From Natrinema mahii (GTDB lineage: Archaea; Halobacteriota; Halobacteria; Halobacteriales; Natrialbaceae), in NCBI GenBank assembly GCA_000690595.2, contig JHUT02000007.1:157295-221294 (forward strand): DNA of 64,000 nucleotides, written 5' to 3'. Of this stretch, positions 34,991-43,880 are shown piece by piece; the first letter of the stretch is position 1; each line of letters opens with the position of its first letter. The notes below the pieces were generated by a model, which was not told where the DNA came from, did no database searches, and saw only the letters and a list, made by a program, of their open reading frames with translations. Position numbers and translations under genes: made by a program.

Positions 34991-35940
34991 GCGACATCGT
35001 CACCTTCGGCGAGACGATGCTCCGACTCTCGCCGCCGGGGAACGAACGCCTCGAGAACGCCGACGAGTTCGAGGTTCGGGCCGCCGGGGCCGAGAGCAAC
35101 GTCGCCATCGCGGCCGACCGGCTCGGCGCGTCGGCGACCTGGCTGTCGAAAGTGCCCGAGACGCCGCTGGGCCGCCGGGTGGTCAGCGAACTCCGGGGTC
35201 ACGGCATCGAGACCGACGTGACCTGGAGCCACCGGGGCCGACAGGGGACCTACTACCTCGAACACGCCGGCAAACCCCGCGGGACGAACGTGATCTACGA
35301 TCGGGAGAACACGGCGGTCTCGACGGCGAAGGTCCGCGATATCGACATCGACAAGATCCAGAACGCGCGGGTCTTTTTCACGACCGGGATCACGCCGGCG
35401 CTCTCCTCGACGCTGCGGGATACGACGCTGAAACTGCTCAAAGCGGCTCGGAAAGGCGGGACGACCACCGCCTTCGACTTCAACTACCGCCGCAAGCTCT
35501 GGTCGCCCGACGAGGCCCGGGAGACCCTGACGAAGCTGTTCCCCGGCATCGACGTCCTCGTGATCGCCGCCCGAGACGCGCGGACGGTCCTCGGATTCGA
35601 GGGCGACCCGCGACAGTTGGCACACAAACTCGGCTCGCAGTACGACTTCACGACCGTCGTCGTCACCCGCGGCAAAGAGGGCGCGGTCGGCTGGCACGAC
35701 AGCGTCGTCCACGACCACGCGGCCTACGAGACCGACACCGTCGATCCGATCGGCACCGGCGACGCCTTCACCGGCGCGTTCATCGCCCGCCGCCTCGACG
35801 GCGACGACGTCCCGACCGCCCTCGAGTACGCCGCCGCGACGGCCGCGCTCAAGCGGACCATCCCCGGCGACGTCGCGCTGGTCACCGCCGATGAAGTCGA
35901 GACCGTCGTCAAAGAACAGGGCGAGGACATCTCCCGGTAG
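34987..35940 (+). CDS. kdgK: 2-keto-3-deoxy-gluconate (galactonate) kinase
   Basis: 317 aa, GTG start. PfkB/ribokinase fold: IVTFGETMLRLSPPGNERLE at the start, AAGAESNVAIAADRLG as the sugar-contact region, TTVVVTRGKEGAVGW, and the C-terminal GTGDAFTGAFIAR with the catalytic Asp. FGETMLRLSP is typical of haloarchaeal KdgK, which phosphorylates KDG in the semi-phosphorylative Entner-Doudoroff pathway (glucose) and the galactose branch. An 18-codon uORF runs into its start codon, so its translation may depend on it. Confidence 0.93.
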   Translation: MSDIVTFGETMLRLSPPGNERLENADEFEVRAAGAESNVAIAADRLGASATWLSKVPETPLGRRVVSELRGHGIETDVTWSHRGRQGTYYLEHAGKPRGTNVIYDRENTAVSTAKVRDIDIDKIQNARVFFTTGITPALSSTLRDTTLKLLKAARKGGTTTAFDFNYRRKLWSPDEARETLTKLFPGIDVLVIAARDARTVLGFEGDPRQLAHKLGSQYDFTTVVVTRGKEGAVGWHDSVVHDHAAYETDTVDPIGTGDAFTGAFIARRLDGDDVPTALEYAAATAALKRTIPGDVALVTADEVETVVKEQGEDISR

Positions 35941-36115
35941 CCGGCCGGCGCCGGTGCCGATCCGGCCGTCTCGAGACGGTCGCGGTCCGTGCCCCCGCTC
36001 GAGCCGTCGCCCGGGCGGTAACTGTTCTGCCGGGCCGAAGTCACGGCACGGCGACCGTAACGAACGGCTGGGGGTCGGGCCCCGCTTTTTATCGCCCGCT
36101 GTGCTACCTCCGGCC

Positions 36116-36664
36116 GTGAGCCGAACCGTTCGTCCGGCGACGGTCGACGACGTCTGGGTCGTCCACGGGATCGCACGCGAGAGTTGGCACGCCGCCTACG
36201 ACGATATCCTCGGCCCCCGGCGGGTCGACGCCGTCGTCGACGAGTGGTACGCGCTCGGTGACCTCGAGTCGTCGATTGCGGCGGCGACGGGCCGCGAGGA
36301 CGCCGCGTTTCTCGTGGCCGAGGCGGCGGGCGACGACGGCGGGGACGAACCCCGGATGGACACCGACCGTTGCGGGTTCGCCCACGCGATTCCGTGGCCG
36401 GAAGACGCCTCCGTGGCGTTTCTCGCCCGCCTCTACGTTCATCCGGCCGTCTGGGGCGAGGGCGTCGGCACCGCCCTGCTCGAGGCGCTCGAGGCCGCCC
36501 TCGCGGGGACCGCCGAGCGGCTCCGGCTGGCGGTGCTTGCAGCCAACGACGTCGGGATTGCCTTCTACGAATCGCGGGGGTTCGACCGCGTCGGCACTCG
36601 ACCGTCGGATCTGGGTGAGGGGCTCGAGGAACACGTCTACGAACGGCGGTTCGACGCCGACTGA
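36116..36664 (+). CDS. GNAT-family N-acetyltransferase
   Basis: 182 aa, GTG start. The N-terminal VRPATVDDVWVVHGIARESWHAAYDDILG, and the acetyl-CoA pyrophosphate loop in RLYVHPAVWGEGVGTALLEALEAAL (V-H-P, then G-x-G-x-G-T-like), with the C-terminal YESRGFDRVGTR, mark the GNAT fold. CTTTTTAT centred 28 bases before the GTG supports this start rather than the longer ORF. Substrate (amine, amino acid or protein N-terminus) unknown. Confidence 0.9.
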   Translation: MSRTVRPATVDDVWVVHGIARESWHAAYDDILGPRRVDAVVDEWYALGDLESSIAAATGREDAAFLVAEAAGDDGGDEPRMDTDRCGFAHAIPWPEDASVAFLARLYVHPAVWGEGVGTALLEALEAALAGTAERLRLAVLAANDVGIAFYESRGFDRVGTRPSDLGEGLEEHVYERRFDAD

Positions 36665-36730
36665 GCCGGTCGCTCGCGCCACCGCAACTCGTCCCCACTG
36701 AACGGGAGAAAACTGGACGGTTTCCGGCTG

Positions 36731-38029
36731 CTACAGTGTCTTCTCCGCTTCCTCGTCGTCGACCACATCGATCCCGCGGTTATTGACCGCCATCGGATCG
36801 AGGCCGACCTCCTGCAGGAAGTCCTTGTACTCCCGTTCGCACTGTTCGGCGTCTTTCTGCTTGTCGCTGGCGCGATCGCAGAGTTCGACGAGGTTCTCCG
36901 GCACGTCGTTCTGGTAGACGATCCAGTGGTTGATCAGGTCCGAGAGCCGCCGGATGGGGCTCGTGAAGTGGCCATAGATCTCGAAGTTCAGCGCGTGGTG
37001 GCCGCCGAAGGGGTCGTTCATATACCGCGCTCGAGGCATGACCTTCATCACCGCCCACTGGATCTTGTCGAGCTGTCGTTCGGGGGCGTCCTCGAGCGTT
37101 GCGTTGACGGCCTTTCGCGGGTCGTCCCAGGTGCTGCCCGGGATCGAGACGCCGTCGAGGTCCTGAATCTCCCGCAGCGCTTCGGACCACTCGTCGGGGC
37201 TGGGCTGGGGGTGGACCCGGTACATGGCCGAGACGCCGCGGTTCCACATGAGTTCGTGCGTGACGGCCTTGTTGGCCTTTAGCATGCACTCCTCGATGAT
37301 GGTGTGAGCGCGGTCGCGGGCCGGGTTCAGGACGAGCGAGCCGTCTTCCTTGCGCTGTTCGTGCATCTGCTCTGCGAGATCGTAGACTAGCGCGTTCTCC
37401 TCGTGGAGGTCGGCGTCGGGCTCTTCGAGCCGACTTTCGGCCTCGGCGTAGGTGAGCCGCTCGTCGGACTCGATGACCGACTTGTAGATCTCGATGTTCT
37501 CGTAGGTCAGGTTCTCCTTATCGAGGTGCATCTCGACGGTGTGGGCCAGGCGGTCCTCGTTGGGGACCAGCGAACAGACCGTCTCGGCCAATACCGGCGG
37601 CAGCATGTGGACCGTGTAGCCGGGGAGATAGACCGTGTTGCCGCGCTCGACGGCCTCGTCCCACATCGCCGTGTCGGGGTTGACGTAGTGGGTCACGTCG
37701 GCGATGTGGACCCAGAGGACGTACTCGTCCTCGCGTTCCTCGATCGAGAGCGCGTCGTCGAAGTCCTGGGCGTCGATCGGGTCCGTCGTCCACGTCGTCA
37801 GATCGCGCAGGTCCTTGCGCTCGTCGATCTCCTCCTCGATCTCGGCCGTCACGCCCTCCGTCCGGGCCTCGGCCTCCTCCAGTACCTCGGGCGGGAACTC
37901 GTCGCGCAACTCGAACTTCTCGAATAAGTCCTCGCGCTTGTTCTCGAGGTGGCGCGCGAGTTCCTCGGAGACCTCGACGGGACCCTGCCCTTCCACGGTC
38001 CCGGCTTCGGCCTGTGCGTCGTCACTCAT
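36731..38029 (-). CDS. RNB-domain exoribonuclease (RNase R/II-like)
   Basis: 432 aa. TTDPIDAQDFDDALSI (about 81-96) carries the catalytic Asp cluster of the RNB domain; VWVHIADVTHYV, GYTVHMLPPVL, and the 3' SPIRRLSDLINHW motif complete it. It lacks the cold-shock and S1 domains of bacterial RNase R, and the first 70 residues are an acidic helical extension. It should degrade RNA 3' to 5'. Haloarchaea commonly have this minimal form, which stands in for the archaeal exosome in 3' decay. Confidence 0.93.
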   Translation of the reverse strand: MSDDAQAEAGTVEGQGPVEVSEELARHLENKREDLFEKFELRDEFPPEVLEEAEARTEGVTAEIEEEIDERKDLRDLTTWTTDPIDAQDFDDALSIEEREDEYVLWVHIADVTHYVNPDTAMWDEAVERGNTVYLPGYTVHMLPPVLAETVCSLVPNEDRLAHTVEMHLDKENLTYENIEIYKSVIESDERLTYAEAESRLEEPDADLHEENALVYDLAEQMHEQRKEDGSLVLNPARDRAHTIIEECMLKANKAVTHELMWNRGVSAMYRVHPQPSPDEWSEALREIQDLDGVSIPGSTWDDPRKAVNATLEDAPERQLDKIQWAVMKVMPRARYMNDPFGGHHALNFEIYGHFTSPIRRLSDLINHWIVYQNDVPENLVELCDRASDKQKDAEQCEREYKDFLQEVGLDPMAVNNRGIDVVDDEEAEKTL

Positions 38030-38155
38030 GGCGAGGGCTACGCACGTAAGAGTGAAAGTCGTGTCGGGACGGCCCGCTCAGCGCTCCCGGGCTGGACCGT
38101 CTGCCGGCATCGTCGATAGCAACATCTATTTTGTATCTAACACAACTGCCGTTGA

Positions 38156-39064
38156 ATGGACGCGATCGCCCTCCGAGACGTCACCAAACGCTTCGGTGAC
38201 GTCCACGCCCTCCGCGGAATCGATATGACAGTCGAGACCGGCGAAGTGTTTGGCTTTCTCGGGCCGAACGGGGCCGGCAAGTCGACCACGATCGACCTCT
38301 TGCTTCACTACGCGCGCCCCTCGAGCGGGTCGATCACGGTACTCGGTCGTGACGTCGCCGCGGAACCGGTCGCCGTCCGGCGACGCGTCGGTGTCCTTCC
38401 CGAGGACTTCGCGCCGTTCGAGACGATGACCGGTCGCCAGCACCTCGCGTATGCGATCGAGGCGATGGACGCCGACGACGATCCGTCGACCCTGCTCGCG
38501 CGGGTCGGGCTCGACGACGACGGCGACCGCGTCGCCGCCGACTACTCGACGGGGATGACCCAGCGACTCGCGCTCGCGATGGCGCTGGTCGGCGAGCCCG
38601 ACCTGCTGGTCCTCGACGAGCCGTCGACCGGGCTCGATCCCCACGGCGTCCGCCGCATGCGCGAGATCGTCAGGGCGGAACGCGACCGCGGCGCGACCGT
38701 CTTCTTCTCGAGTCACATTCTCGGGCAGGTCGAGGCGGTCGCCGACCGCGTCGCGATCCTCCGTTCGGGGACCCTCGTCGCCGTCGACACGATCGACGGA
38801 CTCCGTGAGGCCGTCGGTGCCGATACCGAACTCCGCGTCGAACTGGCCGCCGAACCGGCTGCGATCGCACCCGCCATCGAGTCGGTCGACGGGGTCGCGG
38901 CGGTCACCGTAAGCGACGGCGCGTTACGAATCGATTGCAACGCCGACGACAAGCTCCGAGTCCTAGACGAGATTCGGGCCGCTGGCGGAACGATCCGCGA
39001 CTTCTCGAGCAGCGAGGCGTCGCTCGAAGACCTGTTCGTCACCTACACGGAGGGATCGGCGTGA
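38156..39064 (+). CDS. ABC-2 type exporter, ATP-binding protein
   Basis: 302 aa. Walker A GPNGAGKST at 36-44, signature YSTGMTQRLALAMA, Walker B LLVLDEPSTGLDP, switch His in SSHILGQVE. The C-terminal domain has the usual EASLEDLFVTYTEG end. A TATA-like CTATTTTGT lies 27 bases before the ATG. It overlaps the permease gene by 4 bases (GTGA). Similar to, but separate from, the exporter at 19.9-21.8 kb. Confidence 0.92.
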   Translation: MDAIALRDVTKRFGDVHALRGIDMTVETGEVFGFLGPNGAGKSTTIDLLLHYARPSSGSITVLGRDVAAEPVAVRRRVGVLPEDFAPFETMTGRQHLAYAIEAMDADDDPSTLLARVGLDDDGDRVAADYSTGMTQRLALAMALVGEPDLLVLDEPSTGLDPHGVRRMREIVRAERDRGATVFFSSHILGQVEAVADRVAILRSGTLVAVDTIDGLREAVGADTELRVELAAEPAAIAPAIESVDGVAAVTVSDGALRIDCNADDKLRVLDEIRAAGGTIRDFSSSEASLEDLFVTYTEGSA

Positions 39065-39858
39065 ACTGGCGACTGATCGCTCGGAAGGAGATCGGCGACG
39101 CGGTTCGAAACCGACAGTTACCCGCGATCGCCGGCACGTTCGCGCTGGTCTATGCCGTCGTCGCGGTGCTTCATCTCAGACGAGTCGAACGGGGGTTCGT
39201 CGCTCCCATCGACCTCGTCGACCAGTTCGCGCTTCCCGGTATGCTGCTCGTCCCGGTGACCGCGCTGTTGCTCGCCGCCGGTGCGATCGTCAGACGGCGC
39301 TCGAACGGACAACTGACGCTCCTCCTCGGGCTCCCACACGATCGACGCGACGTCGTCGTCGGCACGTACGTCGGCCGGTATGCGGTCTTTCTCGCGTCCC
39401 TCGTTACAGGAGTGTTCGCCGGCGTGGCCGTCGTCGTTGCCGCCGGGCACACGGTTCCGGTCGGTGCCGTCCTCGCGTACGTCCTCGCGAGCGCCGGGTT
39501 GGGACTCGCGTATCTCGCCGTCGGGATCGGAATCTCGGCGACGGTGCGGACGCAGACGTGGGCGTCGTTCGCCGTCTTCGGGGCGTTGCTCTGTTTCCTG
39601 TTCGCGTGGCGGTTCGTTCCCGACGGTCTGACCTACGTCGCGGCCGGCTTCGAGGAGCCGACGACGCGATCGTGGTGGGCGTCGTACGTCGGTGCGTGTT
39701 CCCCCAGTATCGCCTACGAACGGCTGCTTGACGCCGTGATTGGCTCCGGCTCGGACACCGACCGGTCGTTGGTCCGGTTCAGTGCCGCGGTCCTGCTGGG
39801 TTGGGCCGTTCTCGCCCCCGCCGTCGGCTACCGGCGGTTCGCGAGGACCGACCTCTAG
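39061..39858 (+). CDS. ABC-2 type exporter permease
   Basis: 265 aa, GTG start. Six hydrophobic segments; an amphipathic N-terminal NWRLIARKEIGDAVRNRQ, then RRRSNGQLTLLLGLPHDRRDVVVG as the coupling segment (ABC-2 NosY-like). The start overlaps the ATPase stop. The stop overlaps that of the convergent zinc-finger gene (shared CTAG). Substrate unknown. Confidence 0.9.
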   Translation: MNWRLIARKEIGDAVRNRQLPAIAGTFALVYAVVAVLHLRRVERGFVAPIDLVDQFALPGMLLVPVTALLLAAGAIVRRRSNGQLTLLLGLPHDRRDVVVGTYVGRYAVFLASLVTGVFAGVAVVVAAGHTVPVGAVLAYVLASAGLGLAYLAVGIGISATVRTQTWASFAVFGALLCFLFAWRFVPDGLTYVAAGFEEPTTRSWWASYVGACSPSIAYERLLDAVIGSGSDTDRSLVRFSAAVLLGWAVLAPAVGYRRFARTDL

Positions 39859-40151
39859 CGCTCGCGTTCCTCGAGCGGCCCGTAGCGTTCCTCGACCGCC
39901 GTCAGATAGCTCGCGAGAAAGCCTGCCCGGTCGCGCTTTCCGGCCTCGATCTCGACCAGCAGCGCCTCGAGGTCGTCCCGCGGGTGGTGACACAGCTCGC
40001 GGTGACAGGACTTACAGAGGTGTTCGAAGGTCTTGTCCGCGCGGTCCCAACGATCCCCGTGCTTGTCGTACTCGCGGGCCTCGTCGCGCGGACACTCGGT
40101 GCCACAGGCGAGACAGGTGACGGTCTCGGTTCGGGTCCGAGCGGGCCACAT
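39855..40151 (-). CDS. Small zinc-finger (HNH-like) protein, DUF7562-like
   Basis: 98 aa. CxxC pairs at Cys13-Cys16 (CLACGTEC) and Cys46-Cys49 (CKSCHRELCHH) with a dense His/Cys region between 44 and 55, so it should bind one or two zinc ions. The rest is a helix with FLASYLTAVEERYG. Function unknown; a DNA- or RNA-binding role is plausible but not shown. Its stop overlaps the end of the ABC permease gene by 4 bases. Confidence 0.75.
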   Translation of the reverse strand: MWPARTRTETVTCLACGTECPRDEAREYDKHGDRWDRADKTFEHLCKSCHRELCHHPRDDLEALLVEIEAGKRDRAGFLASYLTAVEERYGPLEERER

Positions 40152-40264
40152 ACGCGGTCCGACGCGGTGGACCCACTTAGCAATTGGTACGCTCCACGGC
40201 GACGCCCGGCGGCTCGAGGGTCCGGAACGGGCCTTTTATTTCCGGACCGCTCGTTGGCCCGGAC

Positions 40265-40744
40265 ATGCAGGTCAAGTCCCGACACCATCTCCGCAGCGAT
40301 GCGGTCTCGGCCCTCGAGGACACGCTCGAGGCACAACTGGGCGTCTCCCCCGAGGGCGACGCCTACGAGCGCGTCGAGTTCGAGGACACCGACTGGGAGG
40401 TCGTCCTCATCGACGGCGAGCCACAGGTCGCGTACTTCGACGAGGAACCGTTCCTGACGGTCCGGGGAGCCAACGCCTACGATCCCGACAAGCGACTCGT
40501 CACAGTCGACGCCGGCGCGGTCTCGTTCGTCAGCGACGGGGCCGACGTGATGCGGCCCGGGATCACCGAGGCCACCGCCGACATCTCGCCGGACGATCTG
40601 GTCGTCATCGCCGAGGAGTCCCACGGCAAGGTCCTGGCCGTCGGCCGCGCCCGCGTCGACGGGTCGGAGATGGCCGGCGACGAGGGGAAGGTCGTCGACT
40701 CGCTGCACCACGTGGGCGACGACCTCTACGAGTTCACCGGGTGA
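40265..40744 (+). CDS. PUA-domain RNA-binding protein
   Basis: 159 aa from the ATG at 40265. The N-terminal VKSRHHLRSDAVSALEDTLEAQLGV and the C-terminal PUA domain (VTVDAGAVSFVSDGADVMRPGITEATADISPDDLVVIAEESHGKVLAVGRA in outline: DAGAVSFV, RPGI and GKVLAVGRA) fit the archaeal PUA protein family related to MCT-1/Tma20. It probably acts in tRNA or ribosome-associated processes. TTTTATT centred 27 bases before the ATG is the likely TATA box. Confidence 0.9.
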   Translation: MQVKSRHHLRSDAVSALEDTLEAQLGVSPEGDAYERVEFEDTDWEVVLIDGEPQVAYFDEEPFLTVRGANAYDPDKRLVTVDAGAVSFVSDGADVMRPGITEATADISPDDLVVIAEESHGKVLAVGRARVDGSEMAGDEGKVVDSLHHVGDDLYEFTG

Positions 40745-40885
40745 GTCGGTCGGGCTACGCGGCGGCGAGAGCGTGATCGGTTCCTCGTCGACCCAAACCA
40801 CTGCTACGAACGTGTTCAGATCTCCCGATTAGTGAGTGATTGTGCTAGCAATACTAGGATCTAGAAGACGTTTGTCCACAGACTC

Positions 40886-40889
40886 TATA
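40886..40889 (+). promoter_or_regulatory. TATA box of the CBS-domain gene
   Basis: CTCTATATGG, centred about 27 bases before the ATG at 40914; supports that start over the longer in-frame ORF. Confidence 0.5.
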
Positions 40890-40913
40890 TGGTGGCGTGC
40901 GGTATCACGCCTC

Positions 40914-41363
40914 ATGATAGGGACGACGGTCGAAACGGTCGCCCTCCGATCACCCCCGACGATCGCACCGACGACCCCGGTATCCAAAGCGGCGCGGCGA
41001 CTCCGCCGGCCGGGCGTGTCCGCGCTCCCGGTTCTCGAGGACGGCTCGCTCGTCGGTATCGTCACCGGGTCGGATATCGTCGCACTGGTCGCCGAAACGG
41101 ACGCCCGGCCGGCCGTTCGGGAACTCATGTCCAACCCGGTGACGACGATCGGCCCGACTGCGACGCTGTCGGCGGCCGCCGAACGAATGCGAACTGCCGG
41201 GGTCAGACAGCTCCCCGTCGTGGCCGACGGCCGGTACCGCGGGCTGCTCGCCGCGCACACGCTGGCACCGTACCTCTCGCGGCACCGACTCGAGATCGAG
41301 TGGGACGACGAACCGCTCCGGGTCGATCGGTCGGCCGAGTCCGGACTCACTGCGGGCGACTGA
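40914..41363 (+). CDS. CBS-domain pair protein
   Basis: 149 aa. Two CBS motifs: APTTPVSKAARRLRRPGVSALPVLEDGSLVGIVTGSDIV (outlined by GVSALPVLEDG and GIVTGSDIV) and the second from GPTATLSAAAERMRTAGVRQLPVVADGRYRGLLAAHTL. Such stand-alone pairs bind adenosine nucleotides and regulate partner enzymes or channels. Partner unknown; it stands alone. A TATA box at 40886-40889 favours the ATG at 40914. Confidence 0.88.
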   Translation: MIGTTVETVALRSPPTIAPTTPVSKAARRLRRPGVSALPVLEDGSLVGIVTGSDIVALVAETDARPAVRELMSNPVTTIGPTATLSAAAERMRTAGVRQLPVVADGRYRGLLAAHTLAPYLSRHRLEIEWDDEPLRVDRSAESGLTAGD

Positions 41364-41393
41364 GTCCCCCACCGATCCCCGTTCGGCCGGCGC

Positions 41394-42158
41394 TCACTCG
41401 CCGCTTTCCGCGAGGTCGTCGGCCTCGTAGGCTCCCTCGTACCGGGCGAGAGTGTCACGGTAGCCCTGGACCGCGAGGTCGTAGGTCTCCCGCAGGGCCG
41501 CGATCGGCGTCTCGGTCGCGTCGACCCGCAGATCGTTGTACGGCGGCTCCACTGGGTGCGACTCGGTCGTCTCGACAACGACTGCCGCGCTCTGGACCGA
41601 CAGGTCCTCGCGCTTGTCCCCGCCCTCGCGGTCGCCTGCGGCGAGGGCGTCGATCAGCCGCTTCGCGAGCGGGTCGGTGTCGACGTCCGCGGTGACGGCG
41701 GCCGGACCGGTCGAGGGGTCCGGTTCGTCGCGAACGGCGGTCGCCTCGTAGGCCTCCGCGGCCGCCTCGAGGACCGCGGGGCCGGTCAACAGGTTGCCGG
41801 CGACGGTGTAGGTCTCGCCCTCGCGATGACCGTACCAGTCGCCACACTCCTCGCCGGAGAACGTAAACGTCGTCTCCCGATCGACCCCGTGGAGTTGGCG
41901 CTGGGGCGCGCCCTCGTCGGCGTTGAGCAGGGCCTCGAGGGCGTCGTCGACCGCCAGGCCGTCGTCGATGTAGGCGAGCCCGCGCTCGCCGAGTTCGACG
42001 TTGACCAGGCTCTGGGTCGCGACGGCACCGCGGTCGCTGACGAAGGGACAGAGCGTCCCGACGCCCGGGAGTCGCGTCGTCACCGCGACGCCGAACCGGT
42101 GGTGGTGCTCCCCGGCCTCGGTTTCGTAGGGCTCGTGGACGCAGATGCTAAACGTCAT
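41394..42158 (-). CDS. DUF1028 family protein (Ntn-hydrolase-like)
   Basis: 254 aa from the ATG at 42158. TFSICVHEP at the N-terminus, FGVAVTTRLPGVGTLCPFVSDRGAVATQSLVNVELGERGL (outlined by GVAVTTRLPGVG and GAVATQSLVN), then VAGNLLTGPAVLEA. These are the features of DUF1028, predicted to have the N-terminal-nucleophile fold related to proteasome subunits. A TTTTTTAATT box lies about 27 bases upstream on the same strand. Substrate unknown. Confidence 0.87.
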   Translation of the reverse strand: MTFSICVHEPYETEAGEHHHRFGVAVTTRLPGVGTLCPFVSDRGAVATQSLVNVELGERGLAYIDDGLAVDDALEALLNADEGAPQRQLHGVDRETTFTFSGEECGDWYGHREGETYTVAGNLLTGPAVLEAAAEAYEATAVRDEPDPSTGPAAVTADVDTDPLAKRLIDALAAGDREGGDKREDLSVQSAAVVVETTESHPVEPPYNDLRVDATETPIAALRETYDLAVQGYRDTLARYEGAYEADDLAESGE

Positions 42159-42342
42159 CGTTTGAATAGCTGTGCTGAGGGAATTAAAAAAGCCACGGAC
42201 GGCCCCATCGGGCCGCTCGGCGGTCCGTCCGTCCCCTGGCGGACGCCGGGACGAACCGGTCAAACCGCCCGACTGTCCCGGCCAAACGACCGTAATCGAC
42301 GGACGACGGTCCCCGCGCGACGACCGTGTCTGACGTAAGAAC

Positions 42343-42347
42343 TATAC
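42343..42347 (+). promoter_or_regulatory. TATA box of sepF
   Basis: CTATACAG, centred 27 bases before the sepF ATG. Confidence 0.5.
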
Positions 42348-42371
42348 AGACAGCGACGGACGCTCACACCT

Positions 42372-42734
42372 ATGGGATTGATGAGCAAAATTCTCGGCGG
42401 GAACCAGTCCCGCACCGTCGAGGACTACGCCGAACTGGACCTCGGGGACGTCGACGCGGGGTCGGCCGAGGCGACGATGCAGGTACACATCGCGGAGGTC
42501 GGCAGTCAGGCCGATGCCATCGACATCAAAGACGCCGTCTACGACGGCGACATCGTCATCGCGGACATCACGCGGCTCCGGACCGAGGACAGCACCGCCG
42601 AACACATCATCGACGAGTTGCGACAGGTCGCCCAGGAGGTCGACGGCGACATCGTCCGAAAGGGCGACGATCAGATGATCATCACCCCGACGGGGGTCCG
42701 GATCAGCCGCAAGAAACTCGGGCAGAACCTCTGA
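42372..42734 (+). CDS. sepF: Cell-division protein SepF
   Basis: 120 aa. The amphipathic membrane-targeting N-terminus MGLMSKILGGN, then YAELDLGDV and the SepF core (VHIAEVGSQADAIDIKDAVYDGDIVIADITRL, outlined by EVGSQADAIDI and GDIVIADI), ending VRISRKKLGQNL. In haloarchaea SepF is the membrane anchor of the FtsZ ring and is essential. Length is normal. The following 112 codons are open in the same frame (see the next entry). Confidence 0.95.
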   Translation: MGLMSKILGGNQSRTVEDYAELDLGDVDAGSAEATMQVHIAEVGSQADAIDIKDAVYDGDIVIADITRLRTEDSTAEHIIDELRQVAQEVDGDIVRKGDDQMIITPTGVRISRKKLGQNL

Positions 42735-43073
42735 GCCGGGACCGATCCGTGGATCGCCGTCCGACCGTCTCGTTCTAACCGCTATCGCTTCGCCGGGTTC
42801 GGATACCGTCGGCTCGAGCGCTGCCCGTCTCCACTGGGGATCGAACCGGACTTCGTTACCGCTTTCGGCGACGGGATCGACCGGCCGGCGACGCTCGAGC
42901 GGCTGGCCGACTGGAACTGGCGACGCGCGGAGTCGGTCCTCCCGCGGGAGTACGAACCCGCGGCCGAGGTCGGCATCACCGACGGACACCACTGCGACGT
43001 CTACGACGGGACCGACCGCGAGCCCGAGCCGTCGAACCCGGCTCGCGTCCACCAGTACGAGGAGTGGTGTTGA
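42735..43073 (+). pseudogene. 5'-truncated ORF fragment, in frame after sepF
   Basis: 112 sense codons and a TGA, directly after the sepF stop in the same frame, with no ATG, GTG or TTG start. From about 42781 the codons have strong haloarchaeal bias and an acidic, Trp-containing product (RYRFAGFGYRRLERCPSP, ERLADWNWRRAESVLPREYEP, ARVHQYEEWC at the end). It is therefore more likely a gene remnant that lost its 5' part than noise. Family not recognised. Confidence 0.5.
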
Positions 43074-43184
43074 CCGACTGGCCGGCCGCGACCGACGTAC
43101 GCGACGCGCTGGGGCCGCTCGAGGTGTTTTCACCCGGCGGGAATTCTCGGCCGGGTTATCCCCCGCGTTCCCGTATGGGGTAGT

Positions 43185-43844
43185 ATGACGGGCTTTCGTG
43201 CAACGGTCGTCGTCGACGAGCCGGGGGACTGTCCGGTCGCGACGGTCTCGGCACAGGCCGACGAGCAGATCGACTCGATCGCTCGCTCGTCACGGGCCAC
43301 CGCCGACGGGACCGTCGTCGAGGAGTTCGGCGTCGCCGCGGACGCCTCGATCGACGAGAGCGGGGACGCCGGCGTCGAGCTGACGCCGGTCCAGTCGAAC
43401 GAGCGGGAGGCCATCTATCGGTTCGAGCGCGACGCCGCGGCGGACTGCGTCTGCGAGGTCGTCGAACGGACCGGCACTCCCGTGTCCTCGGTCCGGGCAC
43501 AGGACGGCTCCCTGCTGTTGTCCTTTCGGACTCTCGAGTTGGCTGAAGTCGCCGACATCGTCGATCACCTGCGGGAACTGTTCGACGGCGTCCTCGTCGA
43601 GGAACTGACACAGGACCACGACGAGATCTCGGCGGATCCGGTCGTCGTCGACCGCGAGCTACTCACCGACAGACAACGGGAGATCGTCGAGACGGCCCAC
43701 GAACTGGGCTATTTCGACTACCCGAAGGGTGCGAACGCGACCGACGTCGCCGAGGAACTGGGCGTCGCCCGATCGACCTTCACCGAGCATCTGGCGGCGG
43801 CCCAGACGAAGCTGATGGACGCGATCCTCGAGGACGAGACGTAG
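43185..43844 (+). CDS. HTH-10 family (Bat-like) transcription regulator
   Basis: 219 aa. The C-terminal domain at about 160-213 is HTH-10: LTDRQREIVETAHELGYFDYPKGANATDVAEELGVARSTFTEHLAAAQTKLM in outline (LTDRQREIVETAHELGYFDYP is the diagnostic start). The N-terminal 150 residues are a sensor-like region with paired cysteines ADCVCEV (88, 90). It is longer and different from the HTH-10 protein at 4.1 kb. Ligand and targets unknown. Confidence 0.9.
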   Translation: MTGFRATVVVDEPGDCPVATVSAQADEQIDSIARSSRATADGTVVEEFGVAADASIDESGDAGVELTPVQSNEREAIYRFERDAAADCVCEVVERTGTPVSSVRAQDGSLLLSFRTLELAEVADIVDHLRELFDGVLVEELTQDHDEISADPVVVDRELLTDRQREIVETAHELGYFDYPKGANATDVAEELGVARSTFTEHLAAAQTKLMDAILEDET

Positions 43845-43880
43845 CCGCCGGCGTCGCTCGCAATTCGTTTTCTCCGCCCG

